Shown: positions 45,836-57,245 of the stretch, in pieces | How positions within the stretch are numbered: the first letter of the stretch is position 1 | Layout: each line of letters opens with the position of its first letter | Assembly (NCBI RefSeq): GCF_004337985.1 | Contig: NC_043742.1 | Span: forward strand, 1,970,176 to 2,034,175 | Direction: 5' to 3' | Length of the DNA: 64,000 bases | Origin: Pyricularia pennisetigena | Taxonomy: Eukaryota; Ascomycota; Sordariomycetes; Magnaporthales; Pyriculariaceae | Position numbers and translations under genes: made by a program | The notes under the pieces: generated by a model | Told to the model about the DNA's origin: nothing | Database searches by the model: none | Seen by the model: the letters and a program-made list of their open reading frames with translations, nothing else

Positions 45836-48468
45836 TTTTGTAACGATCGTAAGATGCTTTCGAGCAAGCCTGAATTGTTGGTCCTACACGGCCTTGGGAG
45901 TGGAAGTGCTGTTCCAACGGGAAATCCAAGGCGCACGTCCTTCTCTATTTGTACGCAACTCCCATCATGTACCATCCCGAGGCGGGAGTCGCAGAAGCAA
46001 GCGTGTGATCCATGCCGAGTCCCCACAATCTTAACCAAACCCCTGAGCTGGTAGAGGGGATGTGAAGGACGATCTAGTCTAGAAGATTGTTCGGACGGGC
46101 GCAGGGCGAGCAGAAAGCATGAGAGGTGGGAAATCGGACAGGGCGAAGCCTCAAAATGAAACAAGCGCGGGGGAGTTGACAATCTATGACAATTATGACA
46201 TGTGAAACGGACAGAAGGACGATCAATGTCCAGATCAAAAAAGGAGTGCGCGTCTTTTTCTTTTTTTTTTTTCTTTGCCGCGAAATAAAAACGGAAATTT
46301 TTCAGGGATTGAGGACAGGGAACAAGCGACGCCACTGGTAATATGGAAGAAAAGACGGAAACGCCACGCTCATACCGGGAGCATGCCTTCACCTGAAACC
46401 CTTAAAATCAAGAATATATGGTGGAAGAATTGCCTGACTGCGATCAAATTTTTGTATAGGGGCCATGAAGACTAAATCTTCTGGGGTTGTCCCCTGCTTT
46501 GATACCTCAAATTGATGTTGTGCCACACCCCCTCAGGGGCTTGTTGGTTGATGCGTATATTAATATTATTTCCAATTTAGGACGGGAAACTCTGAGCAAA
46601 ACGGCCTTGTCAACAGGCAATATAGAAAAAGAGTGATTGATTAAGGGGCACTTTGATGCAAACTATGACATGATGATATGATGATATGATCAATTCATGG
46701 CCGTCAGGATCGGGAAAAAAAAAAAAAAAAAAAAAAAGCCCTTGCCGAAAAATCTTGTGCGAGACCTAACCCCAGGAAGCCGAAATTTTGCACTAGACAC
46801 AGGTGGCAGCAACAGGATTTGCCCTGGTAATCATACTCAAGTGAATAAAGCACGAAAAAAGCAAGATGCGGCGTTATTGGGACGTAAATACGAAGTACGG
46901 AGATCAACACACCCAGAAAAGACAGGAAAATGAGCCACAAGTCGCAAATCAGCCACCGAGTGGATACCATCCCTGTACAGTACAGGGCGGTTCGTTGGAA
47001 AGGCACGAATTGGCCAGCAATCTGGTACTAAAAGTCCCCGCCGGGGGGTTCTAGATCCGGGTACACGCATGGTTGGCAAAGCGCCCGAGTTGATCTCACC
47101 CAAAACAAGCGCCCAGAACAACTGCACCTGGTCCCCATTCGGTGATCCGAGACGCAACCAGCTGATCAGAACTGCTGCACTTTTACGCCGCCAGCCAGTT
47201 GATGGCTCGAGCCAGTAACTGTATGTGTTGATTTTGTACGGACGGTCGGGATGATTAGTTCAAAATTGCTTGTTTCTCGAGTCAAATCAGGCCTGGACTG
47301 GCAGCAAAGACTTTCAAGATGGGGAGCATGCGAAATTCTACCAAGATGAATTTGTATCCCTTCCAACAACGAGGCGACGATAGCATCAGCTCTGTCAAGG
47401 TATTCGTTGAGAAACCACCATGACTAGCACCTTATATCTCGACCACAGGCAGAGAGAAGCGTCGTAAGCTGTCGGGCCTCAGCTTGGCTCGCCTTTTTTT
47501 TTTTTTTTTTGAAAATAACCCCGGCTACCTGCCCCGAACTCGAGGACTCGGTGGCGAAAACGTTCAAAAAATCCCTAGCAACTCTCTTATAAGCACCGTG
47601 GTGACCCACGGGAGGACGGCGCTGAAAAGACCGAGATTGACAAGTTGAATATCACTTGCTTGTCGCGGAAAAAAGTCACCATGGAATCTGAAGCTTCCAG
47701 ACGGGCAAAGGCGCTACCGGATGAGCATAGGCACCAGATGTTGAAGTGCTATGAATTATTGGCCAGACTCGGCGGTTATCAAAGATTCGGAATCGCCCAT
47801 GAAAAACATAAAGAATAATAGGAAGGAAATAGCATGACAAAGGTTGAAAAGTAGTTCCAACATGACTACTCGTATCATTCAGGCACCATTGCGTTTCGTG
47901 GTGCCACGAGTCTAGAATTATGAAGCGAAATTAGACAACGCAACAAGCTTTTAGGATCTGAATAATCAGATCTGATTTAGACCCGCTGTTTCTTGCTAAG
48001 CCTTCATTCTATGCAGGGTTCCTTTGCTGCAATTCCCCGCGAAGCTGCTTCTGGCCCCCAGGAATGCCAAGAGAGGCTGACCTTTAGCGATGCTCTCTTG
48101 TGGGGATATACTCTGCTCGCCAAGCTGATCGTTACTAAGTACTTCGCAGGCCCAACGTTTGTGGAAACAATTGTATGTAACACTTTTTTTTTTTCCCCTC
48201 CAGTGGCGACGGTAACAACGACGAGACAGTGGGTGATACGCAAACGATGCAGCTAGAAATCTGCCTCTCCAGACAGAAGCATGATACACAACAAGTGGAT
48301 GGCTGGTTTTCGCAGTTATAAAAGACGGCCCTCGTCCGCTCCCAAAACATCACCATGGAAGTCCTTTCTCCAGCAGCACTCGGCAGCAGACAATCAAGAC
48401 GGTCCAGACTCAAGAAAACACTTCGCCAGCATACCAGCCAGCCCAACCTTTTCCCCAAAAAGCCCAAT
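45836..48468. other. Intergenic, no supported gene
   Basis: 2.6 kb without a convincing frame. It holds a 24-base A-run (46714-46737), a T-run (47493-47510), and the perfect inverted repeat CCCTGTACAGTACAGGG at 46971-46987. Confidence 0.5.
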
Positions 48469-49058
48469 ATGAAGTCTTTCACGGCCGTTTCTGTCCTCGC
48501 CACCGCCCTCGTGGCCCTCGCGCCCGGCGCCTCGGCGGCCGAATGCTACGGCTCGGCATCTTTTGGCACGGTGGGGGATTACCAGACGGCTGCGTCGGGC
48601 GTCTGCCGCGGCAGCGAGAGCTACCGCCTGGAGACCGACTGCCAGCGCGGCCCGGTCGGCGGCCAGTGCTGCACCGTTCACGAGGCCTCGTTCAAGGGTA
48701 CCCGCGGTCGTCGCGACTACTGCTGGGTGAGTCAGAGTCTTTTGTTCTTGCGCCGGCGTTTATTCTTTTTTCCTTTCTCTTTGAGAGAAGAAAACAATAC
48801 TAACAATGAGAATCAACATTTCGCCAGGACGCTTTCAACAACATCATCAACCAGTGCGTGGAGAAGAAGAACCGCAACGGCGGCGAGTGGACCTGGTCTT
48901 CGGGAGGTCTCACTCAGAACTACTACATTCAGTCCAACCGGGTCTGCAAGAGCAAGCGCGAGGTTCAGCACAATGCCATCAATGGCATCGTCTCTGACGG
49001 CGGCGCCTACAACGCCACCTCGGATGCCACTACCGTTGGGGCTGAAGAGTCAAAGTAG
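48469..49058 (+). CDS. Cys-rich small secreted protein
   Basis: Two exons, 48469-48726 and 48828-49058, give 162 residues; the 101-nt intron has a TACTAAC branch site and phase is kept. The signal peptide MKSFTAVSVLATALVALAPG ends in ASA. The mature part holds eight cysteines, including an adjacent pair, an even number suggesting four disulphides, and two Asn-x-Thr/Ser sites near the end. An upstream in-frame ATG at 48355 has a good context but would bury the signal peptide behind 38 basic residues, so 48469 is preferred. No named family is recognised. It is a plausible apoplastic effector or wall protein. Confidence 0.8.
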
Positions 49059-49706
49059 ATCACAGCGCGGGCTTGTCTTGTTTTCGGGGAACGAAGGAAA
49101 CCTTGTTTCAGGAACAAAGCTGCAATGAAATTAGGGGGGGGGGGGGGACCACCATTCAATGAGGGAGCTGTGAACAGGAGTCACTGGGCTAGTCGCTTTG
49201 TTCACTGGCCTCCAGTTAATGTCGAGTACAACTGTGGTGTAATCTTAATCAATAACGAGAAGACATGAAAAGCATTTGCAACAGTTAGCAGCCTCCTAAA
49301 GATCAGTTTGCTCCAAGTATGTGATAGATTCTGATAAGCTTTTCAAAGAACATAACTGTGGATTCCCATTGGGTCTATAAAATGAAGGTTATAACAATTT
49401 GACTGTACGGGGAGCGTACTAAAGCATTTGAGAGTTGATTGACTCGGCTGCATCCCAACATAATGAACATGGAGTCATGGACAGCCGTTGTGTCCATGTT
49501 CTCACATAAAGAGAAAAAAAAAAAGCTCCGATGTGTCTGCCACTCCTAATTACACGCATAGGAGGCAGATTAGGATTCTGTATCAATAAATTTTATCATC
49601 AACTTCATTAACTACAAGACGCACATTTATACCATCCCTGCCGATACTGCCTGTTGGTGAACCTAAAAGTTAAACTGTGTGTCATCCCACTCTCCAGCCT
49701 CCAGGC
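49059..49706. other. Convergent 3' region
   Basis: Between the Cys-rich protein gene and the sedolisin gene. It contains a 14-base G-run (49134-49147). No supported coding frame. Confidence 0.6.
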
Positions 49707-51491
49707 TCAAGTCAAGAGCTTCCTCAACTTGGCGAAATCCGGTGCACCCAGCCCGGAAGCCGCATCCCAACCAGAAGCGGCCGTGAACCCAGGCTGCTGG
49801 GCCTCGGCACTGGAGCAGCCATTGACGACGCCCTCGGTGATGTCGGTAAAGCCGCCCTGGGCCACTTCGCTCGAGTACAGCAGGGGGTTCAGGAACCCCA
49901 GCACAGGCAGGCCCTTTCTCAGCCGGATGTCGTTCAGCAAAGCAATCATGCTGGCGACGACCGGAGTCGAGGCCGACGTCCCCTTGACCGGCTGCGTAAA
50001 CCCGCCGTTGGTGACCAGGTAGTCGGTGCCGAGCAGCGTCAGGTCCGGGTAGCCGCGCCCGGAGCTGTTCCAGGCGTACCAGGGATTCTCGGGGATGCCC
50101 GTGTGGGGCAGGTACGCCTCGACCGCGGCGCTCTGCCAAGCGGGCCGCGGGTAGTAGTTTGAGAAGCCCCCGGAGCTGAAACCGGCGACGCCGCCCCAGC
50201 CGGCCGTGGCGCCGACGGTCGTGACCCACGGGCAGGAGGCGGGAAAAGTCGGGATGAAGCGCGGCTCGCCGGCGGGGCCGACGCAGTCACTGAAGCGCGT
50301 GCCCTGGGCTCCGGCGTCTCCGCTGGCCACCAGCACCGACACGCCGCGCACGGCCAAGAGGCCGAAGCGGTCGCACACTTGATCGGCGTAGCTCCGCGGC
50401 ACGGACTGCTCGTCGTCGGTGTAGGAGATGGAGATGACCTGCGGGATGTCGTCCTGAGACAGGAGGAAGTCGAGAAACTCGAGGTACGGCTCCTGGTCGC
50501 TCTCGTTTGCCGGCACCGAGATGTTTCCCGGCTGCTTCAGGGTCGGGGGTCGGCCTCCGACCATGTAGTAGGTGACGTTGAGCGGCCCGGTGAAGGAGCT
50601 GGTGTATTCCAAATCCAGCTGTGCTTCGATCTTGGCATCTTGGATCGTGTCGGGATTCTTGCCCCCGTTGAGGGTCACCACGGTGAAAGGGGCTTGGTTG
50701 GTGGAGTTGCCGAGGCCGTATTTTGAGACGAAGCTCTTCAAATCCTCAGTGCTGGGATATTGCTCGAGAAATCCGGCGACGGCAAGCTTGCTGGCTGACG
50801 CAGACTCTGGAATGTAGTCTATATTATACTTGGCCGATATGTTTACAGGACAGTTGTACTTGGTGCAATCGAATGGTCCTTGGGGAAGGCTACGCTGACG
50901 GCGCTCCAATATGGGCGCATGGGCGCGGGAATTTCCCCCTTGGAAGAAGTGAATGGTTGGGTAAACAAACTCAATGTCGTCTCGGATGCTGGCAGGCAAA
51001 GAGTATGCCTCGGTACGTGCAACCGGGGTTTCGTCACCATCTTTGGTATAAATGGAGAAGCGGGTACGGAACAGAGATTCTGCTTCGGGGGCTGAAAGGC
51101 TGACATCGATGCCGCGGGCAGTTTCTCGGACGACCTTGACGTTTTGCTGACCAACCCAGCGCTTGACTCTGTCCCATGAGGCTTGGCGTGCGCTGGAGGA
51201 TGTTGACTCTTCGAGAAGAGAGTTCAGCTCGGCAGCGTTGAGGTACTTTCCGTAAGAAGGAGAGTTGGGGTCGCTGCGCGCCAAAATGTGAGTTTGGTCG
51301 AGCACATGATGGTTCTTGACAGCGATGCGCAGCGTCAAGACATCGTCGGCTGTCGCTGAGCGGATCCGCTTCCAAGAAGTTGGTACCAGGGCTGCTCGTT
51401 CGTGCTCGACCAGGTCCTCGGCAGCTTGCTGTGGCAACCCGGCAACAGTGCAGGCGGCGAGGAGCAGTGAAAGCAGCGAAGCGACGAACAT
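49707..51491 (-). CDS. Sedolisin (S53) acid serine protease, tripeptidyl-peptidase type
   Basis: A single exon of 594 residues. S53 proteases are secreted and work at low pH. A signal peptide (about 1-18) is followed by a pro-domain to about residue 198, and the mature enzyme begins near the ERRQRS site. The Ser-Glu-Asp catalytic set is visible: Glu289 and Asp293 in KIEAQLD, Asp392 in SGDAG, and Ser506 in GTSAS. The calcium site is present at the C-terminus (DITEG and the GWDAASGLG-APDF end). Length and layout match the fungal sedolisin/TPP group. Several N-glycosylation sites lie between 215 and 330. Likely roles are nutrient release or degradation of host proteins. Confidence 0.95.
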   Translation of the reverse strand: MFVASLLSLLLAACTVAGLPQQAAEDLVEHERAALVPTSWKRIRSATADDVLTLRIAVKNHHVLDQTHILARSDPNSPSYGKYLNAAELNSLLEESTSSSARQASWDRVKRWVGQQNVKVVRETARGIDVSLSAPEAESLFRTRFSIYTKDGDETPVARTEAYSLPASIRDDIEFVYPTIHFFQGGNSRAHAPILERRQRSLPQGPFDCTKYNCPVNISAKYNIDYIPESASASKLAVAGFLEQYPSTEDLKSFVSKYGLGNSTNQAPFTVVTLNGGKNPDTIQDAKIEAQLDLEYTSSFTGPLNVTYYMVGGRPPTLKQPGNISVPANESDQEPYLEFLDFLLSQDDIPQVISISYTDDEQSVPRSYADQVCDRFGLLAVRGVSVLVASGDAGAQGTRFSDCVGPAGEPRFIPTFPASCPWVTTVGATAGWGGVAGFSSGGFSNYYPRPAWQSAAVEAYLPHTGIPENPWYAWNSSGRGYPDLTLLGTDYLVTNGGFTQPVKGTSASTPVVASMIALLNDIRLRKGLPVLGFLNPLLYSSEVAQGGFTDITEGVVNGCSSAEAQQPGFTAASGWDAASGLGAPDFAKLRKLLT

Positions 51492-52137
51492 TTTGCCGAC
51501 ACCCGATTGTCAGAACTTGGACGACGCGCTGGTCGGAAGACGCATGGCTTCAGGAAGACCTTGTGCACACCAACCTCCGGCACCTTATAAGAAATTGGGC
51601 GGAAACTTGGTGACTTCATTTTTTTTTTTCCCGCCAGACTGTGAAAGATTTCGTAATGGTTTCCCGGCTTGAATGCTCATCTCGTTAGGGATCCACTTTG
51701 TAAAGTTCGTGTTGTGCAAGAAAGCGGGAAGATCTGCCGACGTCCACAATCTCAGCGATGGGTCTTTGGTTGTCGATTGGCCAGCCTGCACCAGTTTCAC
51801 CCCTCAAGAGGTGGGATTTGCATTGTGATTTCGCCGTGTTCGATCCCCAAATTTCTCCAGACCCCACTGTCCCATTAAGGCAATCAGGTTAAGATGACAT
51901 GAAAAGCTCGTAATGAACTGCAAGGATCCATCCACACGAGCGTCTTTGTGACCGATGCGGCATGTCGGCTCTTATTCTCTCTCTGTATTCAAGCAGCGGC
52001 GCAACACATACATAAAACCTGCATGAGCTCGCCTCTCGGTTTCCACCAGAGGCTGAGCAGAGTCATCAGCCTTGTCTCATCACCCGTCTCTCGCTTTTTC
52101 GAATTTATTACCGCTATACTCACCACGTTCTTTAATC
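51492..52137. promoter_or_regulatory. Divergent promoters of sedolisin and pepsin-like protease
   Basis: A 646-bp region between the starts of two protease genes that point away from each other, so shared control is possible. No specific binding motif was identified. Confidence 0.5.
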
Positions 52138-53328
52138 ATGGTCGCCATCGCCCCAGCAGCAGCAGCAGCAACAGCAAGCACGCTGGCAATTCCAGTTTTC
52201 TACCAGCCGCTTATCGACCAACAAGTCGTCGCCAACATCTCCTGGGGGACTCCCGCCCAATCACCCATCCCTACTGTTGTCGACACAGGAAGCTATGGCT
52301 TTTGGGTCAGTGGACCAAATGCAACCGTCAACTCTGGCTCTCCCTACCTCGGTGTGCTTGGGCCGTGCAACCAAACGGTCCAGCCCGCATTCAACTGGCC
52401 CGAATCCAGCACACACAGCGGCCCATATCCCGAGGGCAGCACAACATTCGCGTACGGTGGCGGCGGCAAGATCATCAGTTGCCCGTACACCGTCAATGAC
52501 ACCATGAACTTTGACGACTCCCCCTCCATCGACAACGTCCAGGTTGCCATCGCCGACTTCACCCTCATCAAGGATCGTAGCACGACCTGCGCCGGTGCCC
52601 ACTACGACAAGAGCATCCTAGGCCTGGCGCCCATCCCGGCAATCGCGGGCGGGCCCGAGCTGCGCCCTGAGCTTCTGCGCCAGGGCCGCATCAGCAGCTC
52701 CGTCTTCTCCATCTGGTTCGATGCGCCGCCCGCCGACCTCAACGCGCCGCAGATGGGGAGGCTGCTGCTCGGCGGCGTGCCCCAGGACAAGCACATGGGC
52801 GAGCTGGTGACGGTGCACAACGCCGGCGTCGACCGCGAGGAAAAGGGATACTACTACGTTGCCATGCCCGAGGTGCGCGCCGCGCCCATCAACGGCTCTG
52901 GTCCCGCGCAGGCCATCCCCGTCGAGCAGCGCGACCAGCCCGCGCCCGACTGCCTCGTGGACTCGGGCACGTGGGGCCTCACGCTCCCGACGTCCAGCGA
53001 CGCCTTCTTCGCCGCCACGGGCCTCGAGGAGGACAAGCCCTTCATTTTGCCGCGGTACCCGACCGCCTGCGCCGACATACCCGCGGACGCCGGCATCGAG
53101 CTCATCTTCCCCGACCGCGACGGCAAGAAAAAGGCAACTGTCAAGATCCCCTACCGCAGCATGGCCGAGACGACCGGCCAGGTTCCCAACACCTGCCGCT
53201 TGAACGTGCAGCTGTCGGACGTCCGCTGCACGTTTGGCGGCACCTTTTACGCATCGGCGTTTATCGCTCACAACGACGATGAGGGGACGCTGCAGATCGC
53301 CCAGGGTGCTGTCGCTGGTTCCATTTAG
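52138..53328 (+). CDS. Pepsin-like aspartic protease (A1)
   Basis: A single exon of 396 residues from the first ATG in frame. The bilobal pepsin fold is shown by two catalytic aspartates, Asp49 in VVDTGSYGFWV and Asp275 in LVDSGTWGLTLPT. The second motif DSG is used in place of the more common DTG and is seen in many fungal secreted pepsins. The flap-like GGGGKIIS segment and a SILGLAP-type strand are present. The N-terminus is Ala-rich but short of a classic signal peptide and pro-segment, so a 5' exon may be missing or export may be unusual. Two Cys-bearing loops fit the fold. Its divergent neighbour is a secreted sedolisin. Confidence 0.85.
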   Translation: MVAIAPAAAAATASTLAIPVFYQPLIDQQVVANISWGTPAQSPIPTVVDTGSYGFWVSGPNATVNSGSPYLGVLGPCNQTVQPAFNWPESSTHSGPYPEGSTTFAYGGGGKIISCPYTVNDTMNFDDSPSIDNVQVAIADFTLIKDRSTTCAGAHYDKSILGLAPIPAIAGGPELRPELLRQGRISSSVFSIWFDAPPADLNAPQMGRLLLGGVPQDKHMGELVTVHNAGVDREEKGYYYVAMPEVRAAPINGSGPAQAIPVEQRDQPAPDCLVDSGTWGLTLPTSSDAFFAATGLEEDKPFILPRYPTACADIPADAGIELIFPDRDGKKKATVKIPYRSMAETTGQVPNTCRLNVQLSDVRCTFGGTFYASAFIAHNDDEGTLQIAQGAVAGSI

Positions 53329-55269
53329 GGGCTGCCGTGCTTTGCATCCTGTTATTTTAGTAATGTCTGGATAGTAATGATAAAACAGAAATTTTCGTGT
53401 TCAAAATGCCATTTGCTACTACCATCGTAATACCAAGCCTCGAAAACTCCCCGGAGCAAAGCCTGGGCAAATCTTGTTTTGACCTTCAACCGCCTTCAAA
53501 ATTGTAACCCCCCCGGTACTGGTCGGTAAGCACTAAGCTCTCTCACCGGAGCTCTGTGTGCTTTGATATCATCTTCCTAGCAGCGACTCACGCTGCAGAT
53601 CCGGGAGCCCAGCAGTGGGGTTGCGGTATGCACGAAGGCGGCTGAGTGGGTGTGTCAGTATGGTCAAATACGCTGCTGCCAATCAAAAACCCTCGGCCTT
53701 AATGTACATATTGGTAAGCAGGGAGTGCATAACATCGATGAAAAGAGCCGGATATTATCGTCTTTTCCCGGGGAAAGAACGGGGGAAAAAATTGACGACT
53801 TGCATATGAGTACATTTTATAAGTGCAGTGGAACATGTAACAATCATGAATGGATATGATTCGGGACTGAAGTTTCTGGACCGTGACAAGAACGAGGCCA
53901 TTGTGGCGATGCTTGTATTGTTGCTTTTTCTGCCATTGACGGCCTGTGTTCGAGTTGGGCATAGACTCCTAGTCCGCCTCTGGCACGTCAAATGGCATGA
54001 TCAACGATCAAGTGGGTGCTAGCGGGCGCGGCGAGAAAGAAGAATCACCACATCAACAAGGGCCACAGAATCGACTACAGGGACTTGAAGTTCCAGAGCC
54101 GCACGGACAGATGGGATGCCAATTCTGGACCCCGTAAGATCCGGCAGCGGTGGCGACCTCGAGCAAGCCGTCCGGGGAGGAGCTGAAATGCAAAGATCGT
54201 GCCAAGGAGGCCCTACGCTACTTGAAGCAACGAGACGGCTCGGCGCGGACGCCGTTGTAAGTGTCTGTCTGGACAAGGGGGGGTGGCGATGATCCGGACA
54301 GGGAAATTGCCAAGCATATGAATGATGGTTTCCATGATGACATGCAGCAAGCTGACGGACAGTCTGCGCGTTCTCGGGATTGTCAAAAATACAAAAGAAG
54401 GATGTGGAGGACCTCGTAGAGAAAATGGGCGAGGTTGGAGGATTTTGTGCTTCCCCGAATCCCGACAGACTCTCGGCAGGGGATGGATGGGGTTGTACAA
54501 GAACAATACCAGGCGGATTTTTATTGTTGTTTTACAGGACTTGTGTGACCCGCGATTGGATAACAAACAGAGTCGCGACGCCGGTGAGGACGAGCACGAG
54601 GACGTGCGTACAACGTTGGTGTAGCTAGCTACCCTTTGGGACGCGGGAAATTGTCGGCGATTCGTATCAAGCTGTCTCCTCTGCCACTACATGAGTGGTT
54701 CCCAAAGGGCTAGCCGCGGAAATAATAATGGGTGCTACTGCTTGGAACCCGTTATGGATCTTATCCCGTGCATCAGCTCCATCCCAAATTGAAAATCGGT
54801 AGTCGGTGGAGAGACAGCTGAGGGGTGAGGGATGTATAGACATGTATCGGCGAAAACTAAACGCCGACGCATGCATAAGGTGTGCGCATGGCCAGTCGAT
54901 GTCGGCAGAAAAGAGCCGAATGATTTCAGTCATGTCAGGATAGGGTACCTTGGGGCAGTGTCCAACAGATTGTTGCTTGCTTCAACGCTTTGACTCTGTT
55001 TTTTTTCCGCCTCTCCTTCTTTTTGTTCATGTTTCTTTCTTCATTGTCTAGTACTAGTCCGGAGCTGACGCCCTTCAACAAACGCTCCAAGTATCAGCAC
55101 TAGTGTAGGGGTCTTTGAAATTTACCGAGTTTTGTGCGTCGTTGAAAGTCGTAAAATTGTCGGGGTTGAGATGCGTTTGTTCAGTGGGTGGCATGGCTAC
55201 AGTACCGAAAAGCCACCTGAAATGTTCGCTGGAACACCAAAAGTTGACCCACGTGTAGGGCAACAGTCG

Positions 55270-55304
<35 letters not shown>

Positions 55305-57245
55305 CTCGTCCAGAGTCTTTATCAAACCAACAATTCCTGTTCATCCTTACTCCCTGCCAACCGATCGTTCTCCACCCCTCAGACCATCCCTTGCAAACGG
55401 CGATGCAAGTCCAGGAGTCATGAACTACGACATTTTGTCCAGTCGCAAGACGAATCCCGCGCCTGCCAATTAATCATGGTTGATTCGTCGATAGCCATTA
55501 GCGAATTTCGGGGTTCTTGGGAACAGAACAGCTGTTCCAAAAAGGCTGAATCCAGCATGGTACTTGTAGCGTGGTCTTGCTTAGGTGCTGTCTAGACTGG
55601 TTCTAGGCCAGCAAACGCGACGACTGCCAGCTTTCGAAATTTTGCGTCAAAATCCTTCGCTTCTTTCCCAAAGAGGGCGGACCTAGAATAAGCGCAGCTC
55701 GCTTGTTCCTGCATGAAGGATTTTGCGTTCCCCCTTTGCCCAGCCCGGGGTCCCGGTTTAGCGTTCTTGTCAGCTCTCTCTCTCTCTCTTTCTCTCCCAC
55801 AAAACCCGCCCAGATCGGAGCGCCCCGACAAAAAATGCGGACATGGAAACCTTGCTGAGGCGACGGGTTGGCAGCTGAAGAATTGGCGAATGGAAAAGAA
55901 CATGAAAAGAAAAGAAAACGAAAAGAACAAGCATGTAAGCGACAAGGCGAGCCGGGACGGCATTCAGCTCAAACCTAGATGGGCGGGTGCCCTGTCGCTT
56001 GGTTGTAAGGGTAGGTTTTTGTTTGGTACTTTCTTTGGGTGCTGTCTGTCTATCTATCTATCTATCTAATCTACAGTATCCATGTATATCGAAACCCTTG
56101 TTTCATTTATTCAGAGACATGATTCCAATCTCAGTGTGGTGCGTTTCTTGATCAACTTTAATCCTCTGGAATTGACGCGCCAGGTGACTCGGGTCACGGC
56201 ATGTGGCGGTACCAATGACGCCCGCTATTGACTCGAAGCTGGCTGGATTTAGCTGGCGAACCTCTCCTTCTCTGCTCTCCACGAAGCTACTCTAAATTAC
56301 CACACCTCGAATTAACATCAGCTCCCCGAGCTCCCCTCCAGGATTTGGGTCCAGCCACTCGCTGAAGTGAGCCAACAAGCCAGACCACATCAGACCTCAG
56401 CGCCAACATCCCCCCGTCATGGTTGTGCAACGCCCGAGCGGAGGACCTAGGCCAGTCTAGAGGACTACTGCATCGTGTGCCAACGTGCTTTTTTTCTCAT
56501 GTTGTCATCTTCTTTTTCGATTTTCGTTTTATTATTTTTTTTTTTCTTTGCCCCCTCATATATCGTTTTTGTCGCCTCCATTCTGTCTGTGCACTTTGAC
56601 AAAGCTACTTTTCTCTTTTCTCATGTCTTAATTATTCTGACAGCTCGTCCCTGATTTTTTTTTTTTTTTTTTCCCCACGATCTTCAATCTTCTTATCTTC
56701 TTGGGTCTTTTTCTGTTTCACCCTTGAAAAGAATTTCTCCACGCCAATTGCGATTCTCCTCTCGCTCCAAGTAAACAAGATCGCACCTTCGTCATTGACC
56801 CAGATTGATCGACAAAACGAACCCAACCCCTAAGCCCTTGCCGTCCCGATCCGAGTTGCTGGGTTACGTAGGCCCAACCTCCCCCGCGTGGAGCGAATCA
56901 ATTCACGGTTTTGACTGGACAACTATATCCGAATTGGGATCATCAACAGGGTCTTGGGTGTGGTTGCAGGGGAAATCGTACTGATCGCAACCCGCATTTT
57001 TTTTTTTCCCTGCAGCAGCCTCTCCTAAGATCCTTCCAGGGACTACCGAATAGCAGCTCGAGCTTGTTGCCAGGGTTCGACCTGTTGAGGATTCTCGTAA
57101 TCACTGGGCAGGAGTGATATTTGCTTTTTTATCCGTTTATTTCTTTTGTTTTCATTCTTTTTATTATTCTCCTTACATCTATACTCTTTTTTTTTTCTTT
57201 GCCGAGGTTGGAAGAAGGAGTCTTGACTGGAACGAGGCACACCTC
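53329..57245. other. Intergenic, no supported gene; long CT-rich leader of DUF8004 gene
   Basis: 3.9 kb without a defensible gene model. It holds a 33-base T-run (55272-55304), a CT-rich microsatellite (55775-55796), a (TCTA)n run (about 56050-56069), and from 56480 repeated pyrimidine tracts typical of fungal 5' leaders. Confidence 0.5.
55272..55304 (+). repeat. 33-base poly(T) tract
   Basis: An uninterrupted T-run in intergenic DNA. Confidence 0.95.

Noticed and set aside
46971..46987. Perfect 8-bp inverted repeat CCCTGTAC-A-GTACAGGG
   Set aside because: A single isolated palindrome without a flanking gene start or repeat partner; could be chance or a short MITE end, not supported further.
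46704..47006. 100-residue minus-strand hydrophobic frame
   Set aside because: Ends in poly-Phe from an A-run; hydrophobicity is an artefact of base composition and no splice or signal support exists.
48355..48468. Upstream ATG extension of the Cys-rich secreted protein
   Set aside because: It would place 38 basic residues before an otherwise classic signal peptide; the inner ATG gives the expected secreted start.
54322..54624. 100-residue plus-strand frame
   Set aside because: No motif and no splice-supported continuation.
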